Shown one piece after another: positions 37,096 to 46,170 of a stretch of DNA of 64,000 nucleotides; positions within the stretch are counted from its first letter, which is position 1; every line of letters starts with the position of its first letter. The notes under the pieces are model-generated. The model was not told where the DNA came from. It ran no database searches and saw nothing but the letters and a program-made list of their open reading frames with translations. Source of the DNA: Polaribacter tangerinus (GTDB lineage Bacteria; Bacteroidota; Bacteroidia; Flavobacteriales; Flavobacteriaceae); contig NZ_CP150668.1 in assembly GCF_038024095.1 (NCBI RefSeq), forward strand, positions 372,001 to 436,000, written 5' to 3'. The translations under genes and the position numbers were made by a program.

Positions 37096-37854
37096 TTAAC
37101 TATTCTTTAAAATGAATTGCTCTAGCTGTTTCAAAGAAATTTTTTCTTCATAAATAGCTTTTCCAATAATAACACCTTCGCAACCAATTTCTAATAATTT
37201 TGGGAGTTCATCAAAATTTGAAATACCACCAGAAGCAATTAATTTTAAAGATTTTTTTATGGCTGTTAATTTACAAGTACTTAAAATGCGCTTATAAACA
37301 TCAAAACTAGGTCCTTGCAACATGCCATCTTTAGAAATATCGGTACAAATTACATACTGAATGTCTTTTTCTTGATATTCTTTAATAAAAGGAATTAACT
37401 CTAAATCACTTTCTTCTTGCCAACCATTGGTAGCAATTTTGCCACCGTATTCATCAGGATAAAAGTCTGCTCCTAAAATAATTTTATCTGCACCAAATTT
37501 ATCAATCCAACTTTTAAAAAGTGTTTTATTTTTTACTGCTATACTTCCTCCTGTTACTTGATTTGCACCAGAATTGAAAGCAATTTCTATATCTTTATCA
37601 GTTTTTAAGCCTCCACCAAAATCTATTTTTAGATTTGTTTTACTGGCAATTTCCTCTAGAACTTTGTAGTTAATAATTTTACTTGCTTTTGCTCCGTCTA
37701 AATCTACAACATGTAAATACTCAATACCAGAAGCTTCAAACTCTTTTGCTACTTCTATGGGGTTTTCATTATAAACCTTCTTGGTAGCATAATCTCCTTT
37801 TGTTAAACGAACACATTTTGCGTCAATAATATCTATAGCTGGTATTATTCTCAT
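37096..37854 (-). CDS. hisA: ProFAR isomerase
   Basis: 252 residues, TIM barrel paralogue of HisF. Start [20 protein letters not shown] holds the catalytic Asp; the second is in [29 protein letters not shown] and IASGGISN are the phosphate-binding loops. It catalyses the ring-opening Amadori isomerisation of ProFAR. Confidence 0.96.
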   Translation of the reverse strand: MRIIPAIDIIDAKCVRLTKGDYATKKVYNENPIEVAKEFEASGIEYLHVVDLDGAKASKIINYKVLEEIASKTNLKIDFGGGLKTDKDIEIAFNSGANQVTGGSIAVKNKTLFKSWIDKFGADKIILGADFYPDEYGGKIATNGWQEESDLELIPFIKEYQEKDIQYVICTDISKDGMLQGPSFDVYKRILSTCKLTAIKKSLKLIASGGISNFDELPKLLEIGCEGVIIGKAIYEEKISLKQLEQFILKNS

Positions 37855-37856
37855 TA

Positions 37857-38438
37857 TTATAAATTTAAAAAGTTTTGTAAAATTTTACTCCCTTCAATAC
37901 CACTCTTTTCTGGATGAAATTGTACACCATAAAAATTATTATGTTGCAATGCCGCTGAATATTCTAAACCATAGTTAGAAATAGCTATTGCTTGCTCATT
38001 TTTTGCTGCATAATAGCTATGTACCAAATACATAAACTCTTTTTCTTTAATCCCTTTAAATAAAGGCGATTTTAAATTGGAAATTACGTTCCACCCCATT
38101 TGTGGTACTTTTAAAGTATTCGGAAATTTTTTAACAGGTACATTAAATATTCCCAATCCTTTGGTATTTCCTTCCTCGGTATTACAACACATTAATTGCA
38201 TTCCTAAACAAATACCTAAAACAGGTTGCTTTAAGTTCGGAATTACCACATCTAAACCACTTTCTTTAAGCATTTTCATAGCAGATCCTGCTGCGCCTAC
38301 TCCCGGAAAAATAACCTTATCTGCAGTTTCTATCTCTGTTGTATTACTTGTTAAAATAGCATTTACCCCTAATCTTTTAAAAGCAAATTGAATACTTTTT
38401 ATGTTTCCAGCACCGTAATCTATAATTACTAATTTCAT
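37857..38438 (-). CDS. hisH: imidazole glycerol phosphate synthase, glutaminase subunit
   Basis: 193 residues. [19 protein letters not shown] start; nucleophile Cys in [12 protein letters not shown] (about residue 78); the His-Glu pair in [11 protein letters not shown]. Class I glutamine amidotransferase supplying ammonia to HisF. It ends two bases before hisA begins. Confidence 0.96.
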   Translation of the reverse strand: MKLVIIDYGAGNIKSIQFAFKRLGVNAILTSNTTEIETADKVIFPGVGAAGSAMKMLKESGLDVVIPNLKQPVLGICLGMQLMCCNTEEGNTKGLGIFNVPVKKFPNTLKVPQMGWNVISNLKSPLFKGIKEKEFMYLVHSYYAAKNEQAIAISNYGLEYSAALQHNNFYGVQFHPEKSGIEGSKILQNFLNL

Positions 38439-38491
38439 GCACTAATTAATTTATACTTGTTTTTTAAAGTATCTTTTTTGTACTATTTTTT

Positions 38492-39628
38492 TTATAATAA
38501 GCCTTTTGTAGATGGTAAAAACATTTTATTAGAGTCTCTTTTTACAGCCATTTTTAAAGCTTTTGCAAAAGCTTTAAAAATACCCTCTATTTTATGATGC
38601 TCGTTAACGCCTGTTGCTTTAATGTTTAAATTACATTTTGCACCATCTGAGAAAGATTTAAATAAATGAAAAAACATTTCTGTAGGCATATCACCAATTT
38701 TTTCTCTCTTAAATTCTGCCTCCCATTCTAACCAATTTCTACCACCAAAATCTACGGCTACTTGAGCCAAACAATCATCCATAGGCAAACAAAATCCATA
38801 GCGCTCAATTCCTAATTTATCTCCTAATGCTTTATGAAATAATTCACCAAGAGCAATCATTGTATCTTCAATAGTATGGTGTTCATCCACCTCTAAATCT
38901 CCAGATACTTTTATGGTCAAATCCATATTACCATGTCTTCCTATTTGATCTAACATATGATCAAAAAAAGATAGTCCTGTACTAATATCATTTTTACCAG
39001 AACCATCTAAATTCAATTTTATGTAAATATCTGTTTCATTGGTAACTCTAGTAATTTCTTCTACTCTATCCTCTAGCTTTAAAAACTCATATATAGCAAA
39101 CCAATCTGTTGTTTTTAAAGAAATTACATCTAATATTTCTTTTTTTGAACTCTCAATTTCGTCGGCACCTAAACTTATATCTTCAGATAAAAAGATTCCT
39201 TTGGCTCCTAAATTTTTTGCTAACTCCATGTCTGTAATCCTATCTCCTAACACGTAAGAATTTGCCAAATCATATTCTTCTGAAAAATATTTTGTAAGTA
39301 AACCTGTTCTTGGTTTTCTTGTTGGCGCATTTTGATAAGGAAAACTCTTGTCTATAAAAACCTCAGAAAAAATAACACCCTCTTTTGCAAAAGCATTGAT
39401 AATTTTATTTTGAGCTGGCCAAAAAGTCTCTTCAGGAAATGACTCTGTTCCCAATCCGTCTTGATTTGTAACCATTACCAACTCGTATGATAACTCGTTA
39501 GCAATTTTAGCCATATACTGAAAAACTTTTGGGTAAAACTCTAACTTTTCTAAACTATCTAATTGATAATCTACTGGCGGTTCTAATACCAATGTACCGT
39601 CTCTATCTATAAATAATACTTTTTTCAT
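38492..39628 (-). CDS. hisB: histidinol-phosphatase / imidazoleglycerol-phosphate dehydratase
   Basis: 378 residues, the fused form. HAD phosphatase part (about 1-165): [12 protein letters not shown] (DxDGT), [10 protein letters not shown] and [13 protein letters not shown]. Dehydratase part (about 190-378): [40 protein letters not shown] and [20 protein letters not shown], the His-rich manganese sites. It performs steps 6 and 8 of the pathway. Confidence 0.96.
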   Translation of the reverse strand: MKKVLFIDRDGTLVLEPPVDYQLDSLEKLEFYPKVFQYMAKIANELSYELVMVTNQDGLGTESFPEETFWPAQNKIINAFAKEGVIFSEVFIDKSFPYQNAPTRKPRTGLLTKYFSEEYDLANSYVLGDRITDMELAKNLGAKGIFLSEDISLGADEIESSKKEILDVISLKTTDWFAIYEFLKLEDRVEEITRVTNETDIYIKLNLDGSGKNDISTGLSFFDHMLDQIGRHGNMDLTIKVSGDLEVDEHHTIEDTMIALGELFHKALGDKLGIERYGFCLPMDDCLAQVAVDFGGRNWLEWEAEFKREKIGDMPTEMFFHLFKSFSDGAKCNLNIKATGVNEHHKIEGIFKAFAKALKMAVKRDSNKMFLPSTKGLL

Positions 39629-39691
39629 TTGTTATTTTTATCTTAAGCTTACTTTATTAAAAGAAGTTAAAAAGTAAATTTTAATACATGC

Positions 39692-40744
39692 TTATATTAT
39701 TTCTTTCAACGCTTGTAATAAAGCGCTATTTTCTTTTTCTGTACCAATAGTAAGTCTTAAACAATTATTACACAATGGTTGGTTAGTTCTGTTTCTAACT
39801 ACAAAACCTTTTTCTGTTAGTTGCTCATACCTTTTTACCGCATCGTCTACTTTTACGAGCACAAAATTACAGTCGGTATTATATATTTTTTCTACAAAGC
39901 TTACTTCTTCTAAAGAGCTCATCAACCACTTTCTTTGTAATTTAATTTTTTCAATTTCTTTTACAACATTGCCTGGTTCTAATAAGCGTTCAATAGCCTT
40001 TTTTTGAGTTAATTCATTAACATTATAAGGAGGTTTTATTCGATTTAATATTGCTATTATTTCTTCTGATGCATAACAAATTCCCAACCGAATACCCGCC
40101 AAGCCAAAAGCCTTTGACAAGGTTTGAGTAATTATCAAATTCGGAAAATCCTTTAGTCTTTCTAGCCAAGTTAGCTGCTCGGAAAAATCTATATATGCCT
40201 CATCAATAACTACTAAGCCATTAAATTTTGTGAGTAACTCTTCTACAACAGTTACCGAAAAAGTGTTTCCGGTTGGATTGTTGGGAGAACATAGAAATAA
40301 AATTTTTGTTTGTTCGGTCGTTTTTTCTAAAATCTGCGAAACTTTTGGTTGAAAACTATCTGATAATAGGACTTCTTTATTTTCTACATTATTAATATTT
40401 GCTAAAACACTATACATACCGTACGTGGGTGGTAAGGTAATAATATTGTCTTTAGAGGGTTCACAAAATGCTCTAAATATTAGGTCTAATACTTCATCGC
40501 TTCCGTTTCCTAAAAGAATATTTTGTTTCGGAACACTCTTTAATTCTGATAGTATTTCTTTAACTAAATTTTGTTGAGGATCGGGATACCTATTTACTCC
40601 GTTTTCATAGGGATTTTCATTGGCATCTAAGAAAACCATATTTTTAACAGCTACATCTTTGTATTCGTCTCTTGCAGAAGAATATGGCTTTAGAGTCTTA
40701 ATATTATCTCTAACTAAACTGTTTATATTAAACTTTACTTTCAT
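39692..40744 (-). CDS. hisC: histidinol-phosphate aminotransferase
   Basis: 350 residues, PLP fold type I. Conserved blocks: VFLDANENPYENGVNRYPDP, GNGSDEVLDLIFRAF, FLCSPNNPTGN, VVIDEAYIDF and the PLP Lys in TQTLSKAFGLAGIRLG. It makes histidinol phosphate from imidazole acetol phosphate and glutamate. Confidence 0.96.
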   Translation of the reverse strand: MKVKFNINSLVRDNIKTLKPYSSARDEYKDVAVKNMVFLDANENPYENGVNRYPDPQQNLVKEILSELKSVPKQNILLGNGSDEVLDLIFRAFCEPSKDNIITLPPTYGMYSVLANINNVENKEVLLSDSFQPKVSQILEKTTEQTKILFLCSPNNPTGNTFSVTVVEELLTKFNGLVVIDEAYIDFSEQLTWLERLKDFPNLIITQTLSKAFGLAGIRLGICYASEEIIAILNRIKPPYNVNELTQKKAIERLLEPGNVVKEIEKIKLQRKWLMSSLEEVSFVEKIYNTDCNFVLVKVDDAVKRYEQLTEKGFVVRNRTNQPLCNNCLRLTIGTEKENSALLQALKEII

Positions 40745-40788
40745 TTTTTTGCGCTGTAAATAGAGTTCATTCTAATTTTAAATAGCTA

Positions 40789-42072
40789 CTAATTTATATT
40801 ATTTAGTCTTAAGGTTACTGCATTTTTATGAGCAAACAAGCCTTCCTTTTCGGCCATAATCTCTATAGATGTACCTATATTTTTAATGCCTTGTTCAGAG
40901 ATTTCCTGAAAGGTAATACTCTTTGTAAAACTATCTAAATTTACACCAGAATATGCCTTTGTAAAACCGTTTGTTGGTAATGTATGGTTGGTGCCAGAAG
41001 CATAATCGCCAGCACTTTCTGGTGTATAGTTACCTATAAAAACAGAACCTGCATTTTGTATATTTTCTATGTAAAAAGAATTATTTTTTGTGCAAACTAT
41101 AAAATGCTCAGGTCCATATTCATTAATTAAATCTAATGCAATGGTATCATTTGCTACTAAGATTGATTTCGAATTTTCAATTGCTTTTTTTGCAATTTCT
41201 ACTCTCGGTAAGTCTAAAAGTTGTTTTTGCAAAGCGGCAGCAACTTCAAGTATTAGTTTTTTAGAGGTAGAGACCAAAATAACCTGACTGTCGATGCCAT
41301 GTTCTGCTTGACTTAATAAATCTGAAGCAACAAAACTAGGGTTTGCACTATCATCTGCAACCACTAAAAGTTCGCTCGGCCCAGCCGGCATATCTATGGC
41401 AACTCCATATTTTGTTGCTAGTTGTTTTGCAACTGTAACAAACTGATTTCCTGGTCCGAATATTTTGTATACTTTCGGAATGGTTGTTGTACCAAATGTT
41501 AAACCTGCAATAGCCTGAATACCTCCAACTTTTATAATTTGTGTGACTCCACAAAGGTGTGCAGCGTATAAAATAGCTGGATGAATTTCGCCTTCTTTGT
41601 TAGGTGGTGAACATAAAACTATTTCTTTACAACCTGCAATTTTAGCCGGAATTGCCAACATTAATACTGTAGAAAAAAGTGGGGCTGTTCCGCCAGGAAT
41701 ATATAAACCTACTTTTTGAATAGCTCTTTTTTCTTGCCAACACACAACACCTTCTGTGGTTTCTACTATTTGTTTAGTTGTTATTTGTGCGTTATGAAAC
41801 TTTGTAATATTGTCTTTGGCCAATTTTATAGCCTTTTTTAAATCACTTGAAATAGATTTTGTTGCCTTTAAAATCTCATCTGAATTTACTAAATGAGTAT
41901 TTAAAGTAACATTATCAAACTTTTGAGTATACTTAAAAATGGCAGCATCTCCTTTTGTTTGAACTTCCTTAAAAACCTCGTTAACTGTTGCCTCAATATC
42001 ATTGACAGTTTTTGTGGGTCTTTCTAAAATTTGTTTCCAACTTTCTTTACTTGGATTTTCTATACTTTTCAT
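40789..42072 (-). CDS. hisD: histidinol dehydrogenase
   Basis: 427 residues. Characteristic blocks: VGLYIPGGTAPLFSTVLMLA, KVYKIFGPGNQFVTVAKQLA, VAIDMPAGPSELLVVAD, LLSQAEHGIDSQVILVS (zinc ligands) and TPESAGDYASGTNHTLPTNG. Catalyses the two-step NAD-dependent oxidation of histidinol to histidine. Between it and hisG is a ~190-base gap holding the second structured element. Confidence 0.96.
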   Translation of the reverse strand: MKSIENPSKESWKQILERPTKTVNDIEATVNEVFKEVQTKGDAAIFKYTQKFDNVTLNTHLVNSDEILKATKSISSDLKKAIKLAKDNITKFHNAQITTKQIVETTEGVVCWQEKRAIQKVGLYIPGGTAPLFSTVLMLAIPAKIAGCKEIVLCSPPNKEGEIHPAILYAAHLCGVTQIIKVGGIQAIAGLTFGTTTIPKVYKIFGPGNQFVTVAKQLATKYGVAIDMPAGPSELLVVADDSANPSFVASDLLSQAEHGIDSQVILVSTSKKLILEVAAALQKQLLDLPRVEIAKKAIENSKSILVANDTIALDLINEYGPEHFIVCTKNNSFYIENIQNAGSVFIGNYTPESAGDYASGTNHTLPTNGFTKAYSGVNLDSFTKSITFQEISEQGIKNIGTSIEIMAEKEGLFAHKNAVTLRLNNIN

Positions 42073-42119
42073 ATTTATTTTACTGATGTAAATGAAATAA
42101 AATTTTAGTTTCTCTTTTT

Positions 42120-42252
42120 GCGTTCAGGATTGAAACGACATCCTTTTTATGTACTGTTTTTATTTAAACTAAGATTTTTGAATTACTTATTGATTAATTT
42201 TTTATATAAAACAACCATAAAAAGATATAGTGAAAAGCCTGTAAAAACGCCA
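42120..42252. repeat. structured intergenic element, copy 2 (inside the his operon)
   Basis: Same architecture as 29721-29802. GCGTT (42120-42124) and AACGC (42246-42250) close the element. Conserved blocks GGATTGAAACGACATCC and AAAAAGATATAGTGAAAAGCC are shared. The inner stem is longer and compensated: CTTTTTATG (42143-42151) with CATAAAAAG (42216-42224). CAGG (42125-42128) can pair with CCTG (42238-42241) as an alternative to GGAT/ATCC. The stem loop is expanded by AT-rich sequence. It fills the hisG-hisD gap and has the same plus-strand orientation as copy 1, opposite to his transcription if plus is the sense strand. Confidence 0.7.
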
Positions 42253-42263
42253 TAATTAAACAA

Positions 42264-43121
42264 TTAAAGCACCATTTTTTCTATTGGACAAACTAATATA
42301 CCTTCAGCACCATTGGCTTTTAAGCCATCTATAATTTCCCAAAATTGATTTTTTGAAACTACCGTATGCACAGAACTCCAACCCTTTTCTGCTAATGGTA
42401 AAACAGTGGGACTTCTCATACCTGGTAATAGTTCTAAAATAGCATCTAGCTTATTATTCGGTGCATTTAAAAGTACGTATTTAGATTCTTGTCCTTTTAA
42501 AACAGACTGCATTCTAAATTGTATTTTATCTAAAATAGCTTTCCTATCTGAAGATATTTTTGGCGAAACTGCTAAAACTGCTTCAGATTTTAAAAGTACT
42601 TCAACTTCTTTTAAACCATTTTTAAACAAAGTGCTTCCGCTTGAAACAATATCACAAATTCCGTCTGCCAAACCAATATTTGGTGCAATTTCTACCGAAC
42701 CGTTAATTTGGTGTAATTGTGCAGTAATATTTTGAGCTTTTAAAAATTTTTTAACTGTTTCTGGATACGATGTTGCAATTCTTTTTCCGTTTAAATCTTT
42801 GAGTGATGCTACATTAGATTCTTTTGGAACTGCAATAGATACTTTACATTTAGAAAAACCTAAACGTTCTATAAACTGAATATCTGTTCCTTTTTCTACT
42901 AAAATATTTTCTCCAATGATAGCTGCATCTACTACTCCATCTCTTAAATACTGTGGTATATCTCCATTTCTTAGGTAAAAAACTTCTACAGGAAAATTTC
43001 TAGCCGCTGCTTTTAATTGATCTTTTCCGTTATCTATTGAAATTCCAATATCTTTTAAGATTTTCATAGAGTCTTCATTTAGTCTTCCAGACTTCTGAAC
43101 AGCAATTCTTAAATTTTGCAT
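42264..43121 (-). CDS. hisG: ATP phosphoribosyltransferase (long form)
   Basis: 285 residues, the long HisG with a C-terminal ACT-like regulatory domain. Start MQNLRIAVQKSGRLNEDSM; catalytic/PRPP region GICDIVSSGSTLFKNGL; C-terminal block LLPGMRSPTVLPLAEKGW and SVHTVVSKNQFWE, which in this form binds histidine for feedback inhibition. First enzyme of the pathway, first gene after the attenuator. Confidence 0.96.
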   Translation of the reverse strand: MQNLRIAVQKSGRLNEDSMKILKDIGISIDNGKDQLKAAARNFPVEVFYLRNGDIPQYLRDGVVDAAIIGENILVEKGTDIQFIERLGFSKCKVSIAVPKESNVASLKDLNGKRIATSYPETVKKFLKAQNITAQLHQINGSVEIAPNIGLADGICDIVSSGSTLFKNGLKEVEVLLKSEAVLAVSPKISSDRKAILDKIQFRMQSVLKGQESKYVLLNAPNNKLDAILELLPGMRSPTVLPLAEKGWSSVHTVVSKNQFWEIIDGLKANGAEGILVCPIEKMVL

Positions 43122-43170
43122 ACCTTTTTAATTGGTTTTTATGAGCTTGAACAAATTGGGCTTAAACTAT

Positions 43171-43203
43171 AAAAACCCGTTTGATTTGCTCAAACGGGTT
43201 TTT
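43171..43203 (-). terminator. his operon attenuator terminator
   Basis: AAAAACCCGTTTGA (43171-43184) pairs perfectly (14 bp) with TCAAACGGGTTTTT (43190-43203) around TTTGC. On the minus strand the hairpin ends in a T run and lies between the leader peptide stop (43232) and hisG (43121). That is the position of an attenuator, not of an operon-end terminator. Confidence 0.9.
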
Positions 43204-43231
43204 AAATATCTTGAATTTACTCAATACATTT

Positions 43232-43288
43232 TTACATCGCTTGATGGCAATTATTAAAATGATGATGATGGTTTTGAGTAAATGTCAT
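43232..43288 (-). CDS. his operon leader peptide (18 aa, five His)
   Basis: On the minus strand ATG at 43288 opens MTFTQNHHHHFNNCHQAM and ends in TAA at 43234-43232. Four consecutive His codons plus a fifth four residues from the end are what a ribosome-mediated histidine attenuator needs: stalling at these codons when charged His-tRNA is scarce. The leader contains ACTCAA (codons 4-5), which can pair with TTGAGT just after the stop codon, and with the TTTGAG in the terminator arm; either could form a competing structure. Downstream are the terminator and hisG. It is too short for usual gene callers. Confidence 0.88.
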   Translation of the reverse strand: MTFTQNHHHHFNNCHQAM

Positions 43289-43307
43289 TTTCTTTTATTT
43301 TATGTTG

Positions 43308-43339
43308 CAAATATTCTAATTTTATTTTAATAAAAGCAA
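43308..43339 (-). promoter_or_regulatory. promoter of the his operon
   Basis: Minus strand: TTG (43339-43337), 21-base spacer, AATATTTG (43315-43308; one mismatch to TAnnTTTG). It predicts a start near 43302, 14 bases before the leader ATG. Confidence 0.6.
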
Positions 43340-43431
43340 ATAGATTTGTAAAAATTTATATAAAAATAAAAATTTATCAATTTCATAAAAATTGTTTAAT
43401 TTTAATTTAATCGATAAAAAGTTATTATTTG

Positions 43432-43809
43432 CTAGTCTTTTCTAGAAAATTCAGGCAATTTATTTTTAAAACTTGGTAAATTCTCTCTAAAAGAAACTGC
43501 TTTGTTTTTAGAAATCATTACAATTACATCTTTCTGTAAAGTAAATAGTGTTCCTGCTCTAAAGGTTGTCATTAATAGATGTTCTAATTCTTTAATAGCC
43601 TCATTTAAAGGTACATTTTTATATATTTCCTTGTCATTATAACGGTATTTAAATTCAAACAGTTCATTATCCTCTTGCAAAAAATTTCGCATGTAAACAT
43701 TTAGTAAACCTTCTTTTTTACGAAGTGGTTTGCTAACTGTAAATTTTACAAAATCTTTTGAGGCAATACAACTATGCAACTCTTTAAAAAGGGCATCTAA
43801 CGAATTCAT
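43432..43809 (-). CDS. conserved small protein of unknown function (125 aa)
   Basis: Soluble, no signal peptide. Pattern: KFTVSKPLRKKEGLLNVYMR, FEFKYRYNDKEIYKNVPLNE and FRAGTLFTLQKDVIVMISKN. From memory this resembles the N-terminal extension fused to a class I SAM methyltransferase in some Bacteroidota, but here no methyltransferase follows, so it would be a stand-alone domain. It ends about 90 bases before the his promoter. 57 bases separate its start from the decarboxylase stop. Confidence 0.6.
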   Translation of the reverse strand: MNSLDALFKELHSCIASKDFVKFTVSKPLRKKEGLLNVYMRNFLQEDNELFEFKYRYNDKEIYKNVPLNEAIKELEHLLMTTFRAGTLFTLQKDVIVMISKNKAVSFRENLPSFKNKLPEFSRKD

Positions 43810-43866
43810 TAAGCAATATTATAAGATTTCAAAAATAAACTAGCTTTTAATGTTTAAAATATTGGT

Positions 43867-45270
43867 TTATACGTTTATAGCAGTTTCTTTAAAGAGGTGT
43901 TCATTTTTAGAAACAAAATCTTCTAATACTTTAAAAAAGTTTAAAATATCTTGCTCCTCATTATTTGCATTAATGGTTACAAATCTAACAAATGTATCTT
44001 GTTTAAAAGAACCAAAACCTACTACGGTTTCTTGATGTTCATACAACGCCGTGCACAATAATTTCGGATCGATATTTTTGTAATTAAAACAAACAGAAAT
44101 GGCATCATTGAAACTATATAATGTGTAATCTGGATTGTTTTTAATATAATTAATGGCAATATTAGCTAGGTTAAATTGCTGATCTACAATTTTTTCCAAT
44201 CCTTTTGTTCCAACAGACTTCCAAAGAGTCCAAAATTTTAATGCATCGTTTCTTCGTCCACATTGAAAAGAAGTTTTTCCCAAATTAAAATCGTCTCCAT
44301 CTGTTTGATACAAATAATCGGCATCATTACTAAATGAATTATAGAGATGCTTTTTGTCATTTACCAAAATAATAGAGCAAGTAAGTGGTGTTCCTAACAT
44401 TTTATGTGCGTTGTAACTAAAAGAATTTGATTTTTCTACCCCTTTTAACAAATGTTTGTACTTTTCACTAAATATTACGCTGCCACAGTAAGCACCATCT
44501 ACATGTAACCAAATATTATACTTTTCTGTAATCGTTGCAATTTCATCTATTGGATCGAATGCTCCTAAAACTGTGGTTCCTGCAGTGGCATTTACATAAG
44601 TAGGAATACCACCATTATTTATATCTAATTTAATTTGATCTTCTAAAGCTTCTGGCAACATTCTTCCCTTAGCATCTGTTGGTATATAGCGTATATTATT
44701 TTTACCAATACCTGCAAAACTTGCATTCTTAGCGTTGGAATAATGACTTTCTTCTGAGGTATATATTATCAAAGGCTTTCTAACTCCTTGTAGCCTACTT
44801 TCTGGATCTTTTGCATCTCTCCCCATAACTAAAGCCATATAATTACTCATAGAACCACCCGTAGGAAAAGTACCATTACTTTGTGGTCCGTAACCTATAA
44901 GTTTGCAAGAATACTTTATAATTTCTTGCTCTATACCAACTTGCGGACCTGCAACTTTGTAGGTGTACATACTATTGTTTAACAATACTGCTAATAAATC
45001 TCCTAAAACAGCTTTGCTTTGTCTTCCTCCAAAAAGCTGATTAAAAAATAAATTTGTTGCTGTTTTTGGCGTAGCCTTTAAAACTTCTTTTAACAGCTCT
45101 TTAAAATTAGTATCTACCATGCCATTATCTGTTAAAGATAAATCTAAGGTGCTATATAATTCTGCGGCCTCAATTCTTTGTGCAACAGGGTTTTTACTCT
45201 CTTCTTCTAGCAAGGATTCTACCAAACTATTAAACAAATTTAAGTCACTTTTTATTTGAGAAATACTCAT
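43867..45270 (-). CDS. PLP-dependent decarboxylase, probable cysteine sulfinate decarboxylase
   Basis: 467 residues, group II amino-acid decarboxylase. Diagnostic stretches: ATAGTTVLGAFDPIDEIA, NIWLHVDGAYCGSVIF, the PLP Lys in FSYNAHKMLGTPLTC and SFQCGRRNDALKFWTLWKS. The QCGRRNDALKFW block and the spacing of the others closely follow animal CSAD/GAD rather than bacterial aspartate or diaminobutyrate decarboxylases. Together with the cysteine dioxygenase just upstream (17 bases) cysteine sulfinate is the most likely substrate, yielding hypotaurine. Glutamate or aspartate cannot be excluded by sequence alone. Confidence 0.8.
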   Translation of the reverse strand: MSISQIKSDLNLFNSLVESLLEEESKNPVAQRIEAAELYSTLDLSLTDNGMVDTNFKELLKEVLKATPKTATNLFFNQLFGGRQSKAVLGDLLAVLLNNSMYTYKVAGPQVGIEQEIIKYSCKLIGYGPQSNGTFPTGGSMSNYMALVMGRDAKDPESRLQGVRKPLIIYTSEESHYSNAKNASFAGIGKNNIRYIPTDAKGRMLPEALEDQIKLDINNGGIPTYVNATAGTTVLGAFDPIDEIATITEKYNIWLHVDGAYCGSVIFSEKYKHLLKGVEKSNSFSYNAHKMLGTPLTCSIILVNDKKHLYNSFSNDADYLYQTDGDDFNLGKTSFQCGRRNDALKFWTLWKSVGTKGLEKIVDQQFNLANIAINYIKNNPDYTLYSFNDAISVCFNYKNIDPKLLCTALYEHQETVVGFGSFKQDTFVRFVTINANNEEQDILNFFKVLEDFVSKNEHLFKETAINV

Positions 45271-45287
45271 CTATATATTTTTATTAG

Positions 45288-45872
45288 TTATGATACTGTA
45301 CAGTAAGACATTTCTTTTTCTACCAATTGATTAGAATCTTCATCTAACATTCTACAACTTCTAATTGGCTTTGCATACAAATGTAAAGATATACTGTTCG
45401 ATTTAGCAATATTCTCTAAACGATGAAACCCCATAAAATCTTTCATATAAGTAATTTCTCCTTTTTGAGACTTAGAGGTTTTTACCAAGCTTAGAAGTCC
45501 ATTATCATCCTCTTTGTAAATTGTTTCTTCAAAACAACCTTCAATTACTTTTACCCAACATTCTTCACCACCATGGTCATGAATTGGTGTTTTATGGCCT
45601 TCGCACCAACAAATTAAAATAAGTTCAAACTTTTCTGTATCTATAATACAGTTTCTTGTGTAACAATCTTCAGACCAAGAACAATAAGAATCAAAGGCAT
45701 TTTGAGAAAACTGTACAGAATGAAAAATACGATTGTATTTTTTTATATCACTCTCTGTAAGGGCGGTAATTAATTGTTCTAAAGATTGAAGTTTTTCAGG
45801 ACTGTGTTCGTTAGAATTCAAAATTATATATTGCTTTTTTGTAATTGATAAAAAGGGATTGCACTTTAGCAT
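45288..45872 (-). CDS. cysteine dioxygenase (animal-like)
   Basis: 194 residues, cupin. Iron ligands are His-x-His in TPIHDHGGEECWVKVIEG and His in FMGFHRLENI. The cofactor residues of animal CDO are present: Cys at the Cys93 position (HDHGGEEC has the same spacing as rat HDHTDSHC) and Tyr in SISLHLYAKP (Tyr157 region). YTRN with the substrate-binding Arg is also kept. Most bacterial enzymes I know have Gly at the Cys position. It oxidises cysteine to cysteine sulfinate. It is the first gene of the cassette, with its own promoter. Confidence 0.88.
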   Translation of the reverse strand: MLKCNPFLSITKKQYIILNSNEHSPEKLQSLEQLITALTESDIKKYNRIFHSVQFSQNAFDSYCSWSEDCYTRNCIIDTEKFELILICWCEGHKTPIHDHGGEECWVKVIEGCFEETIYKEDDNGLLSLVKTSKSQKGEITYMKDFMGFHRLENIAKSNSISLHLYAKPIRSCRMLDEDSNQLVEKEMSYCTVS

Positions 45873-45909
45873 TATTTTTAATAACTAATAATAGTTAACA
45901 ATTATTTTG

Positions 45910-45938
45910 CAAAAGAACCATTATTGCTAATATAACAA
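45910..45938 (-). promoter_or_regulatory. promoter of the cysteine dioxygenase cassette
   Basis: Minus strand: TTG (45938-45936), 18-base spacer, TTCTTTTG (45917-45910; one mismatch to TAnnTTTG). The 372-base divergent gap also holds the plus-strand promoter at 46142; nothing else is evident. Confidence 0.55.
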
Positions 45939-46139
45939 TTTTAATCGTTTTTAGGGTGAAATCAAGATATTTTTACCGTTTTTTATGCAATTTTTATTAG
46001 AATTTGTTAAATTTTAGTGATTTTTAAAAAATCTGAAAAAAAATTATAGTTGATTTTATCTTTATAAAAAAAAATAATTGAAAATGTCTTTTCTAAAAAT
46101 GTAACTAGCTAATGAAATTAAAAATGGGGGTTTTACCTC

Positions 46140-46155
46140 TTTTGAAATTTCAAAA
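46140..46155. promoter_or_regulatory. perfect 16-bp palindrome overlapping a -33 element
   Basis: TTTTGAAATTTCAAAA is an exact palindrome covering the TTG of the promoter at 46142-46170. Position and symmetry suit a dimeric repressor operator. AT-rich sequence makes chance palindromes more likely, so support is modest. Confidence 0.4.
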
Positions 46156-46170
46156 TAAAAGATAGTTTTG
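46142..46170 (+). promoter_or_regulatory. promoter of the secreted unknown gene at 46245
   Basis: TTG (46142-46144), 18-base spacer, TAGTTTTG (46163-46170): full consensus. Predicts a leader of about 70 bases. Confidence 0.65.
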
